DNA from: CAIUSP01 sp964594365
GTDB taxonomy: Bacteria; Actinomycetota; Thermoleophilia; Solirubrobacterales; 70-9
DNA: 15,996 nt
Assembly: GCA_964594365.1 (NCBI GenBank)
Contig: CAZQMB010000024.1
Coordinates: forward strand, 1-15,996
Reading direction: 5' to 3'
This document shows, piece after piece, positions 1-6,031 of the stretch (position 1 is its first letter; each line of letters starts with the position of its first letter). The translations under genes were made by a program, and so were the position numbers. Under the pieces are notes generated by a model. The model saw only the letters and a list, made by a program, of their open reading frames with translations. It was not told the origin of the DNA and ran no database searches.

Positions 1-41
1 ATACGGTGTCGGGCAACACAAATGAGAGGCGGGGTATAGGG

Positions 42-809
42 ATGAGACTCACAGGGAAGATCGGCAGGTTGGCAGCAGGGGTTCTGGCGCTTTCGATGGC
101 CACGGCCGGAGCTGCGCTCGCTGCGCAGACGCAGTCGGTGGACATCTACGTAAAGGCGAAGACGCTGTCCAAGGTCGAGATGGAGCCGGTAGCGCTGAAG
201 ATCCACACGGCAACCGCCGACCCGACTTCGCCCAACGGGATACCCAGCCACGCCGTGCGGGCGCTGATCAATTTCGACGACGACATCGACGTCGACTTCC
301 GGTTGAAGGGGCTCGGAAAGTGTGCCCCCACCGCGATCGCGACTCTGCCGACAGCTCAGGCGAAAGCCACTTGCCCCAGGGCGATCGTCGGAGGAGGTTC
401 GGCCAAGGTGAGGATCGAGTCAAGAGATGGCTTCGCCGAGTTGCGAGCAACGGTGACGGCCTTCAACGCCACCAGAGAGCCGGGTACCGGCCGCCCGCGG
501 ATCATCATCCACGGCTGGCAGGCGACCACGGCACGGGTAACCCAGAGCGTCGCTGTGTTCAAGAAGTCGGGAGCCGGTGCCGACTACGGCATGCTGCTGG
601 ATATGGACATCCCGCTGCTGCTGGAAGGCGAAGGTCTCGAGGCGGCGATGACCGATTTCCGGTTGACGATCGGCAACGGGTTCAAGAGGGGATTCGTCAG
701 CGCAAGATGCCACGACAGCAACCGTCGGATCAACATGAAGACGCGCTACTACTTCGCCAACGACACCAGCCTGCCTGCATCCGACTACGCGCTCTGTCTG
801 CGGAAGTAG
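42..809 (+). CDS. Secreted protein of unknown function, Thermoleophilia-type
   Basis: The frame is open from GTG at 6, but I prefer ATG at 42: it gives a 255-residue protein that begins directly with a basic N-region, a hydrophobic core (AAGVLALSMATAGAALA) and an AxA-like cleavage site before QTQS. A purine-rich AGAGG lies at 25-29. The mature part has a segment INFDDDIDVDFRLKGLGKC followed by ATCPRAIVGGGSAKV. This resembles a secreted family common in Thermoleophilia, where an acidic 'FD..' strand is followed by 'GLP.C' and then a second Cys with 'GSG.A'. Four cysteines (in GKC, ATC, ARC and ALC) could form two disulfides after export. No enzyme motif is visible and the function is unknown. 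It is followed by 206 bp without a coding gene. The family resemblance is from memory; the signal peptide is read directly. Confidence 0.8.
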   Translation: MRLTGKIGRLAAGVLALSMATAGAALAAQTQSVDIYVKAKTLSKVEMEPVALKIHTATADPTSPNGIPSHAVRALINFDDDIDVDFRLKGLGKCAPTAIATLPTAQAKATCPRAIVGGGSAKVRIESRDGFAELRATVTAFNATREPGTGRPRIIIHGWQATTARVTQSVAVFKKSGAGADYGMLLDMDIPLLLEGEGLEAAMTDFRLTIGNGFKRGFVSARCHDSNRRINMKTRYYFANDTSLPASDYALCLRK

Positions 810-890
810 CGCCCACAGGCTGGATCGACACCGGGCGGCGGTAGCCCCTTCCCTTCTGCCGCTCGGTCCGCTCGGCTGCCTGCGGCGCAT

Positions 891-922
891 CAAGCCGGAG
901 AGGGGATTCGAACCCCTGACCC
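891..922. repeat. Direct repeat copy 1 of the tRNA-Thr 3' end
   Basis: These 32 bp are identical and in the same orientation to 1535-1566, covering the T-arm, the 3' acceptor strand, the discriminator and three flanking bases. Identity stops abruptly after the shared CC at 921-922. The two copies are 644 bp apart. The geometry, an intact tRNA on one side and a 3' fragment downstream of its 3' end, is what site-specific integration at a tRNA leaves behind, but no integrase is present. Confidence 0.75.
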
Positions 923-982
923 GGCCCCGTCGAGGAGAGGTGAACCTGAGTCTGGTCCGTCTGAGCCGATTAGAATCCGGCC
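893..982 (-). pseudogene. Decayed tRNA-like segment sharing the tRNA-Thr 3' half
   Basis: Read on the minus strand, this segment ends in a perfect T-arm (AGGGG TTCGAAT CCCCT) and the 3' acceptor strand CTCCGGC, identical to the tRNA-Thr at 1537-1610. Its 5' end reads GCCGGAT, which pairs with the acceptor strand at six of seven positions. The middle contains GCTCAGACGGACCAGA, similar to the D-arm of the real tRNA (GCTCAGATGGCCAGAG), but I cannot fold a proper D-stem or anticodon stem from it. It is therefore either a decayed tandem copy of the tRNA or a 3'-end copy left by an integration event. It is unlikely to be a working tRNA. Confidence 0.45.
971..976 (+). promoter_or_regulatory. Probable -10 element (TAGAAT) for the 1016 gene
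   Basis: TAGAAT is close to the TATAAT consensus and lies 39 nt before the ATG at 1016, predicting a leader of roughly 30 nt that holds the strong ribosome site. No clear TTGACA is seen upstream. The hexamer lies inside the 5' end of the tRNA-like remnant. Confidence 0.45.
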
Positions 983-997
983 GGTCAGGACAGCTAC

Positions 998-1014
998 CAA
1001 GGGAAGGAAAGAGA
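998..1014 (+). promoter_or_regulatory. Strong purine-rich ribosome binding site
   Basis: AAGGGAAGGAAAGAGAG directly precedes ATG 1016, with GGAAGGA at 1002-1008 as the likely pairing core. It fixes the start of the 148-residue protein. Most other genes in the window that start close to a -10 hexamer lack such a site. Confidence 0.65.
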
Positions 1015-1015
1015 G

Positions 1016-1462
1016 ATGAAGCGAATCAGGGAGAAGTTCAGTTTCAGCAACGTGATCGCGCTGATCGCGCTGTTCGTGGCGATGGGCGGTTCGGCTTATG
1101 CCGGAGCGAAGATCGGAACCAGTCAGATACAGAACGGTGCGGTGACGGGATCCAAGTTGAATCCCAAACTGATCCAGTGGGCACGGATAAGCAGCGAAGG
1201 AGGCGAGCTCAACGGCCGTGGGTTGGTGCGATCACAGAAGACCGATACCGGTCGCTACGTCGTTACCTTCCGCAAGAGCGTCGACTCTTGTGGGATCAGT
1301 GCCATTCCTGACAGGACCGTTCCGAACAACATGGTCGTGGCCGCCACCAAGAACAGTGGCGCTACCGGCGATGTCGTGAACGGCCGTCAGGTAGAGGTGA
1401 CGATCGGCGACGATCAGGGATTCGAGGTGGACCAAGATTTCCGTCTGATCGTGGTCTGCTGA
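1016..1462 (+). CDS. Short secreted/anchored protein, SNVIALIALFVAMGGSAYA family
   Basis: A 148-residue protein. Residues 1-12 are basic, then SNVIALIALFVAMGGSAYAG (11-30) is a signal sequence or N-terminal anchor. GTSQIQNGAVTGSKLNP (34-50) follows, a motif found just after the leader in a large Thermoleophilia family of exported proteins. From about residue 55 a beta-rich domain contains GRYVVTFRKSVDSCG (79-93) and ends FRLIVVC; Cys92 and Cys148 could pair. The role of the family is not known to me. The start is supported by the strong ribosome site. The gene sits alone between the two tRNA-Thr 3' end copies and is followed by a strong terminator hairpin. Confidence 0.85.
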   Translation: MKRIREKFSFSNVIALIALFVAMGGSAYAGAKIGTSQIQNGAVTGSKLNPKLIQWARISSEGGELNGRGLVRSQKTDTGRYVVTFRKSVDSCGISAIPDRTVPNNMVVAATKNSGATGDVVNGRQVEVTIGDDQGFEVDQDFRLIVVC

Positions 1463-1487
1463 GAGATCACGAATTCGATCATTCGGC

Positions 1488-1517
1488 AAACCGGCCCCGC
1501 AACCGCGGGGCCGGTTT
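1488..1517 (+). terminator. Strong, probably bidirectional terminator hairpin
   Basis: A perfect 13-bp stem, AAACCGGCCCCGC (1488-1500) pairing with GCGGGGCCGGTTT (1505-1517), with an AACC loop. The plus-strand tail (TTTCGTTTGG) is only moderately T-rich. It sits 25 nt after the stop at 1462 and 20 nt beyond the 3' end of the minus-strand tRNA, so it can serve both transcripts. Confidence 0.85.
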
Positions 1518-1534
1518 CGTTTGGGGCAGGCAGA

Positions 1535-1566
1535 CAAGCCGGAGAGGGGATTCGAACCCCTGACCC
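1535..1566. repeat. Direct repeat copy 2, within the intact tRNA-Thr
   Basis: Partner of 891-922, identical over 32 bp. This copy lies at the 3' end of the intact tRNA gene and includes the T-arm and acceptor strand. Confidence 0.75.
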
Positions 1567-1610
1567 CCTGATTACAAATCAGGTGCTCTGGCCATCTGAG
1601 CTACTCCGGC
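1537..1610 (-). tRNA. tRNA-Thr, anticodon UGU
   Basis: The 74-nt cloverleaf is complete: acceptor GCCGGAG/CTCCGGC, D-arm GCTC...GAGC, anticodon stem CCTGA/TCAGG with loop TTTGTAA (anticodon TGT, complement of 1574-1576), variable loop, and T-arm AGGGG TTCGAAT CCCCT. The discriminator base is U and CCA is not encoded, so the 3' CCA must be added after transcription. A TACACT hexamer lies 10 nt upstream on the minus strand. The 3' end is duplicated at 891-922. Confidence 0.97.
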
Positions 1611-1620
1611 GCGCTCGCCA

Positions 1621-1626
1621 AGTGTA
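1621..1626 (-). promoter_or_regulatory. Possible -10 element for tRNA-Thr
   Basis: On the minus strand TACACT ends 10 nt before the tRNA 5' end, a suitable distance for a -10 hexamer with a few nucleotides of 5' leader. No convincing -35 is visible. Confidence 0.3.
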
Positions 1627-1689
1627 TGCCTGCAGGTGCCTGCTGCGATCCGGGCGACTAGAGTTTCGGCATTGCGCCGCGCTCTCCGC

Positions 1690-1695
1690 TAGATT
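1690..1695 (+). promoter_or_regulatory. -10 element (TAGATT) for a leaderless start at 1703
   Basis: TAGATT ends exactly 7 nt before GTG 1703, which places the expected transcription start at the start codon. The same 7-nt gap precedes the starts at 2455 and 3205. Confidence 0.5.
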
Positions 1696-1702
1696 CCCGC
1701 AG

Positions 1703-2422
1703 GTGAGGAAGGGAGTCCTTGTCAGCGCATTGGCCGCGACGGCGATGTTCTCGGCCGTCTCGACGGCATCGGCTCTGCCCAACGGCGGATTCGAGCAGGG
1801 CAGCCTCAGCGGGTGGGGCTATCGCACCCTCGAGTGCCAGCTCGTCGTGTCGGGTTCGGCGAACGCATCGGGTCTTGCGCAGCCAGCGGCATGGTGGGTA
1901 TACGGCTCAGGGGCATCGCTCGCTCCGGAGTATGGAGGTGCACCACTGCCCGATCCCAAGGGAGCCTACGCTGCCGCCTTCATCCAGAACTCCGCCTCCT
2001 GGGGGATCCTGCACCGGAGCTTCAGGGTTCCTCGCAAGGCGCGATCGCTCAGGTTGAAGCTCTTCTGGGTCAACCAATCCGGCGGGCCGATGAGCAGCTC
2101 GACCAGAGGGGCGGCGCCTCCGGAAATGTGGAAAGCGCACGGCAGTTCGCGGGTGGGTTGCCCATCGCAGCCCAGCACCCAGTACGCCCGGGTCGACCTG
2201 CTGAGGCGAGGTGCGGCACCACGCAGCCTGAAGAAGAAGGACATCCGCGCCACGATCTGGCGCTCGGTGCCCGGTAGGACCCAGCCGAACAGCGGCGGAT
2301 GGGTCACGTTGAGCTCGAGCCTGAAGAAGTTCCGCGGCGATCGGGTCAGGCTGAGGATCGCCGTGATCGACACCCTCGCATACCTCAACATCGGTGTCGA
2401 CGGGGTCGAGATCCGCGAGTGA
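1703..2422 (+). CDS. Secreted LPNGGFEQG protein, tandem paralogue A
   Basis: I chose GTG 1703: it lies 7 nt after a TAGATT hexamer, avoids overlapping the tRNA, and gives the same N-terminus as the neighbouring paralogue. The product is 239 residues with a signal peptide (about 1-24, ending TASA) followed by LPNGGFEQGSLSGW (25-38). 'NGGFE.G.L.GW' is a typical N-terminal strand of secreted beta-sandwich (carbohydrate-binding-like) domains. A conserved core FIQNSASWGILHRSFRVP (93-110) and the C-terminal RLRIAVIDTLAYLNIGVDGVEI suit a single jelly-roll domain. Cys45 and Cys153 are shared with the paralogue and may pair. Function unknown; a ligand-binding role is inference from the fold impression. 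It aligns without gaps, at about 55% identity counted by eye, to the next gene, 32 bp downstream. Confidence 0.8.
   Translation: MRKGVLVSALAATAMFSAVSTASALPNGGFEQGSLSGWGYRTLECQLVVSGSANASGLAQPAAWWVYGSGASLAPEYGGAPLPDPKGAYAAAFIQNSASWGILHRSFRVPRKARSLRLKLFWVNQSGGPMSSSTRGAAPPEMWKAHGSSRVGCPSQPSTQYARVDLLRRGAAPRSLKKKDIRATIWRSVPGRTQPNSGGWVTLSSSLKKFRGDRVRLRIAVIDTLAYLNIGVDGVEIRE
1722..1800 (+). repeat. Near-identical signal-peptide DNA, copy A
   Basis: These 79 bp match 2474-2552 with only three differences, including nearly all synonymous third positions, whereas the rest of the two genes has diverged to about 55% protein identity. It covers codons 8 to about 33 (signal peptide and NGGF strand). Confidence 0.8.
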
Positions 2423-2441
2423 GCGTCGCCGCAGGTTCGAC

Positions 2442-2447
2442 TATCGT
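2442..2447 (+). promoter_or_regulatory. Possible -10 element (TATCGT) for a leaderless start at 2455
   Basis: TATCGT ends 7 nt before ATG 2455, the same spacing as for the upstream paralogue. The hexamer is a weaker match, so the two paralogues may instead share a transcript. Confidence 0.35.
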
Positions 2448-2454
2448 CTCCGCC

Positions 2455-3174
2455 ATGAGGCGGGGGCTTCTGATCAGCGCATTGGCCGCGACGGCTGTGT
2501 TCTCGGCCGTCTCGACGGCATCGGCTCTGCCCAACGGCGGATTCGATCAGGGGAACCTCAGCAACTGGGAATACCAGGCGATCAAGTGCGATTACGCCTC
2601 TGCCGGCTCGGTCAACACGTCGGGGGCGGTGATCCCGGCCGAGTGGTGGGTCTACGGACCAGGCTCTTCGACCGGCGAGCAATTCGGCAATCAAGCCTTC
2701 CCCGATCCCCACGGACCGTACGGGGCCGTCTTCATCCAGAACACCGCCTCGTGGGGGATCCTGCACAGGGCCTTCAGGGTGCCGCGCGATGCGCGATCCC
2801 TGAGCCTGAAGCTCTTCTGGATCAATCAGGGCGAGGCGCTTCTGCCCACCAGCTCCCCTGATCCACGAAAGCTCGCAGGGGTCTGGCGTCGGCCCGGCGG
2901 ACTCATCGGCTGCCCTGCCTCGCCCAGCCACCAGTGGGCGCAGGTCGACCTGTTGCGTCCGGGAGCCGACCCGCGCAGTCTGAGGAAGGCCGACATCCTG
3001 AAGCGAATCTGGCGCCCGCGCACCGGAGTGACCTGGTTCCACAGCGGTGGCTGGAAACGGCCGACCCTCGACCTCAAGTCGCTTCGCGGCAAGAAGGTGA
3101 GGCTGCGGATAGCGGTGGTGGACACCCGCGGCTACCTCAACGTCGGTATCGATCGTTTCGCCGTCTGCTGCTGA
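2455..3174 (+). CDS. Secreted LPNGGFDQG protein, tandem paralogue B
   Basis: A 239-residue protein, the same length as the preceding gene and alignable to it without gaps. It has a signal peptide (1-24), LPNGGFDQGNLSNW (25-38), the core FIQNTASWGILHRAFRVP (93-110) and the C-terminal VRLRIAVVDTRGYLNVGID. Cys45 and Cys153 are conserved, and an extra Cys-Cys pair ends the protein (238-239), absent from paralogue A. Divergence is greatest around residues 125-150, a likely surface loop. ATG 2455 was chosen over upstream in-frame starts because it matches the paralogue and begins the signal peptide. Probably a single jelly-roll-like binding domain; function unknown. Confidence 0.82.
   Translation: MRRGLLISALAATAVFSAVSTASALPNGGFDQGNLSNWEYQAIKCDYASAGSVNTSGAVIPAEWWVYGPGSSTGEQFGNQAFPDPHGPYGAVFIQNTASWGILHRAFRVPRDARSLSLKLFWINQGEALLPTSSPDPRKLAGVWRRPGGLIGCPASPSHQWAQVDLLRPGADPRSLRKADILKRIWRPRTGVTWFHSGGWKRPTLDLKSLRGKKVRLRIAVVDTRGYLNVGIDRFAVCC
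2474..2552 (+). repeat. Near-identical signal-peptide DNA, copy B
   Basis: Partner of 1722-1800, with 76 of 79 bases identical. Confidence 0.8.
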
Positions 3175-3191
3175 AGCACCTCCCCGCAGCC

Positions 3192-3197
3192 TAGGAT
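3192..3197 (+). promoter_or_regulatory. -10 element (TAGGAT) for a leaderless start at 3205
   Basis: TAGGAT ends 7 nt before ATG 3205. There is no ribosome site between them, so a leaderless transcript is likely. The intergenic gap after the preceding stop is only 30 bp. Confidence 0.5.
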
Positions 3198-3204
3198 CAG
3201 GTCG

Positions 3205-4239
3205 ATGGGGCTGCCCGACGACTCCGATTCGATCCTCGAGAGCCTGCGTGAGCAGCGCGGGCTCGTGTTCGCGGCTGGCGAGATCGATCGAGCCGCCTCG
3301 GTGTTGGGCGAGGAAGGCTGGGAGGGGTACACGTTGCTCGGCACCGGCCGGTCGCTCGATCAGGCCGATCCGGCGTTGGGCAGCGAGGCGGCGACAACGC
3401 TGATCGTGCCTCCCGGACCGGTGCCCAGCGCTGCCGCGGCGATCCTCGCCGAGGCCTCCTCATCGCGACTGGTGGCGGTGGGAGGAGGCAGAGTGGTCGA
3501 TGTCGCAAAGGCGATTGCCTCGCTGAGCGCCGAGTGCGAGGTGGCGGCGGTGCCCACGACCCTCGCCGGCTCGACCATGACCCACTTCCATCGCTTCCCG
3601 GATGGCCACACACCGCTCCGCTCGGTCAGGCCGACCCTGGTGATCGCCGACCCGTTGGCGATGTGCTCGGCGCCACCCGACCTCCTGCGCGCCACCGCTG
3701 CCAACGCGCTCGCGCACGCGACCGATTGCCTCTTCGGCGCGCAGGCCGACGCCGCCACCCGCGCCGACGCCCTGCGGGCGATCGAGTTGATCGTGGAGGG
3801 ACTGGAGGGCGGTGATCACGAGCGGCTGGCGCTCGGCGCGCTGGCTGCCGGCGATGCGATCGACCGCGCCGGCTTCGGCCTGCAGCACGCGCTCGCCCAA
3901 TCGACGGTCGCGGCATCGGGCAGTGCCGATCACGCTCGCATCCACGCCTCGATCCTGCCCCACTCGATCGCTGCCCAGCTCGAACGGCGCCCACAGGCAG
4001 CCGGGGGCCTCGCCGAGGCGCTTGGAGGAGTAGGAGGAGGAGGGGGAGATCTCGAGGGGCGACTGAGGCAGATCGCGGGCTCGGAGCCGCTGGAGTCGCT
4101 GGGGGTGGACCGGGAGTCGGCGGCCTTGGCAGCCGAGATGGCGGCCGCGCGCCCGGAAGCCTCGGCCCCGCCCGATGGCGAGGCCTGGGGAGTGGAGGAC
4201 CTGCTGCAGGTCCTCTCCCGCTCAGGCGCGCCTCTGTAA
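3205..4239 (+). CDS. Iron-alcohol-dehydrogenase superfamily, maleylacetate reductase-like
   Basis: A 344-residue enzyme of the DHQ synthase/Fe-ADH fold. The nucleotide-binding GGGRVVDVAKA is at 93-103 and PTTLAGS at 117-123. The helical half has NALAHATD (167-174), GLQHALAQ (225-232) and HARIHASILPH (243-253). The pattern is closest to maleylacetate reductases, which reduce maleylacetate to 3-oxoadipate with NAD(P)H in aromatic degradation. The metal ligands of Fe-dependent members (Asp, His, His, His) align here with Asn167, His171, His228 and His243; Asn in place of Asp is seen in maleylacetate reductases. A glycine run (GGVGGGGGD, 274-282) from a GGA-rich DNA stretch near 4020-4050 is unusual. 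No other aromatic-degradation gene is nearby, so the substrate is uncertain; other small-molecule dehydrogenases of this superfamily are alternatives. Confidence 0.8.
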   Translation: MGLPDDSDSILESLREQRGLVFAAGEIDRAASVLGEEGWEGYTLLGTGRSLDQADPALGSEAATTLIVPPGPVPSAAAAILAEASSSRLVAVGGGRVVDVAKAIASLSAECEVAAVPTTLAGSTMTHFHRFPDGHTPLRSVRPTLVIADPLAMCSAPPDLLRATAANALAHATDCLFGAQADAATRADALRAIELIVEGLEGGDHERLALGALAAGDAIDRAGFGLQHALAQSTVAASGSADHARIHASILPHSIAAQLERRPQAAGGLAEALGGVGGGGGDLEGRLRQIAGSEPLESLGVDRESAALAAEMAAARPEASAPPDGEAWGVEDLLQVLSRSGAPL

Positions 4240-4253
4240 CCCGAATCCGGGCA

Positions 4254-4259
4254 TAGTGT
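4254..4259 (+). promoter_or_regulatory. Possible -10 element (TAGTGT) for plsC-gpsA
   Basis: TAGTGT lies 14 nt before ATG 4274 and would give a leader of about 8 nt containing AGAGG. It lies in the 34-bp gap after the dehydrogenase gene. Confidence 0.3.
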
Positions 4260-4273
4260 TCGTCTAGAGGGCA

Positions 4274-6031
4274 ATGGCGGAGAGCGGCGGCGACAACACT
4301 GGTGCAGGGGCGGGCGGCTCGCACGCAGAGAGCGAGAGCCAGGAGCGCTCGCGAAAGACCGAGTTCGACGAGGAACGCCTTCGCAAGTTCCACGAGTTCA
4401 CCCGCGTACACGGGGTCAACCGCGGCTTCTACTTCGTCGCCCGCTGCCTGCTGGTCCCGTTCTTCCTGATCTACTTCCGGCTCTCCCGACAGGGCCGCGA
4501 GAACGGCAAGGTCAAAGGGCCACTGGTGGTCGCATCGAACCACCGCTCCTTCCTCGACCCGTTCGTGATCGGCGCCACCCTTCCGTTCAACCGCCCACTC
4601 CACTACGTGGCCAAGGCCGAACTCTTCACCCCGGGCTGGCAGGGTTGGATCCTCAACCGCCTCGGCGCCTACCCGGTGCGGCGCGGTCAGGCCGATCAGG
4701 ACACCCTGATCACCTCACGCGCGATCCTCGATCGCGGCGGCGCGGTCTGCATCTTCCCCGAGGGCACGCGTCACCGCACCGGCTCGCTGGCGCGCCCGCG
4801 GCGCGGGTTCGGCAGGCTGGCGATCGAGGCCGGAGCGGCGGTGCTCCCCACCGCGGTGGTCGGCAGCGATCAGGTCCGCCGCGGTTGGAGGATCCGCCCG
4901 AAGAAGGTCAAGGTGAGGATCGGTCGGCCGCAGACCTTCCCCAAGGCCGACAACCCATCGCCCGAGATGGCCGAGAAGGTCGGCGATCGCGTCTGGCCGA
5001 GCGTGGTCTTGCAGTGGGAGTACCTCGGCGGCCTGCCTCCGATGCGCACCGCCGCCGTGATCGGGGCGGGCGCATGGGGCACCGCGGTGGCCGTGCTGCT
5101 GGCGCGCGGCGGGCTGGAGGTCGAACTCGGCTGCCACACCGAGCAGCAGGCGGAGAGGCTCGCCAAGAAGCGGGTCAACGAGGAGTACCTGCCTGACGTG
5201 CCCTTCCCCGGCAACCTCACCCCCAAGCGAGCGACAGAGATCGAACTCGCAGGCGCCGACCTGGTGGTGCTGGCCGTTCCATCCAAGTCGCTGCCGGCGG
5301 CGGTGGGTGCGATCGGCACCCGGGTCGCCTCGCGCTCGGCGGTGCTGGTGTTGAGCAAGGGGCTGGTGTCCCCGATGGGAGCCTTCCCGAGCGAGTACGT
5401 GCGCAACCGGCTCCCGGCCCGAGCCTATGCCTGCCTCGGCGGTCCGGCCCACTCGAAGGAGGCGGTCTCGGGCACCGCCGCGCTGGTGCTCGGCACCTCC
5501 GACCCCGATCTGAAAGCCCAACTGGGTGAGGTATTCGACGACGCCGGGCTGTTCTGCGAACGCACCGACGACATCGTGGGAGTGGAGATGGCCGGTGCCG
5601 CCAAGAACGCGGCCGCTCTGGCCGCTGCGGCCGGGGAGCCCCACGGGATGAACGCAGCCGGGATCGCCGCCGCCGAGGTATGGCAGGAGTGCGTGGACTA
5701 CGCCACCGCGAGCGGCGCGCGGATCGAGACCTTCAACGGGTTGGCGGGCGTGGGGGATCTGACCGCCACCATGCTCGCCCCCAAGGGCCGCAACCGTCGC
5801 GCCGGGGAACTGCTCGGTCGCGGAGAGGCGACCACCGAGCAGATCCCCGGGATCATCGGGCAGACCTCGGAAGGGCTCGATTCGGTTCCGCTGATCGCAG
5901 ACACCCTGCGGGCCAAGGGATACGACGCCAAGGCACTCGAGAGCCTCGCCGCGCTGATTCGCGGTGAGATCACCAACTCGACCTGGATCCAGACCGTGCG
6001 GCGAGCCGGGAGGGAGCGCAGCGCGGCATGA
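4274..6031 (+). CDS. plsC-gpsA: PlsC-GpsA fusion: acyltransferase plus glycerol-3-phosphate dehydrogenase
   Basis: One uninterrupted frame of 585 residues with two enzymes. After a hydrophilic N-terminus (1-40) and a membrane segment (about 53-69), the PlsC domain shows NHRSFLD (89-95, the NHx4D catalytic motif) and FPEGTR (161-166, phosphate binding); it would acylate 1-acyl-glycerol-3-phosphate to phosphatidate at the membrane. A very short linker (about 245-256) leads to Met257 and the GpsA domain: Rossmann motif GAGAWG (264-269), SKG with Lys362, Lys444 in GAAKN matching the catalytic Lys, and GVGDLT with Asp495 followed by GRNRR (505-509). This half reduces dihydroxyacetone phosphate to sn-glycerol-3-phosphate. 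plsC and gpsA are separate neighbours in many actinobacteria; here no stop separates them. The sigma factor gene overlaps its stop (ATGA). Confidence 0.92.
   Translation: MAESGGDNTGAGAGGSHAESESQERSRKTEFDEERLRKFHEFTRVHGVNRGFYFVARCLLVPFFLIYFRLSRQGRENGKVKGPLVVASNHRSFLDPFVIGATLPFNRPLHYVAKAELFTPGWQGWILNRLGAYPVRRGQADQDTLITSRAILDRGGAVCIFPEGTRHRTGSLARPRRGFGRLAIEAGAAVLPTAVVGSDQVRRGWRIRPKKVKVRIGRPQTFPKADNPSPEMAEKVGDRVWPSVVLQWEYLGGLPPMRTAAVIGAGAWGTAVAVLLARGGLEVELGCHTEQQAERLAKKRVNEEYLPDVPFPGNLTPKRATEIELAGADLVVLAVPSKSLPAAVGAIGTRVASRSAVLVLSKGLVSPMGAFPSEYVRNRLPARAYACLGGPAHSKEAVSGTAALVLGTSDPDLKAQLGEVFDDAGLFCERTDDIVGVEMAGAAKNAAALAAAAGEPHGMNAAGIAAAEVWQECVDYATASGARIETFNGLAGVGDLTATMLAPKGRNRRAGELLGRGEATTEQIPGIIGQTSEGLDSVPLIADTLRAKGYDAKALESLAALIRGEITNSTWIQTVRRAGRERSAA

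Noticed and set aside
35..40. TATAGG as the -10 element of the first gene
   Set aside because: It ends only 1 nt before ATG 42, so transcription would start after the start codon.
893..982. A functional tRNA with a long variable arm
   Set aside because: The acceptor and T-arm are good, but no D-stem or anticodon stem with a usable loop could be drawn by hand.
4020..4050. GGA-rich run as a frameshift or slippage site
   Set aside because: The frame stays open with a plausible C-terminal half on both sides and no alternative frame gains motifs; it is kept only as an odd glycine stretch.
3205..4239. Glycerol-1-phosphate dehydrogenase, because lipid genes follow
   Set aside because: The PTTLAGS and HARIHASILPH patterns fit maleylacetate reductase-like enzymes better, and bacterial membranes use the sn-3-phosphate made by the adjacent GpsA domain.
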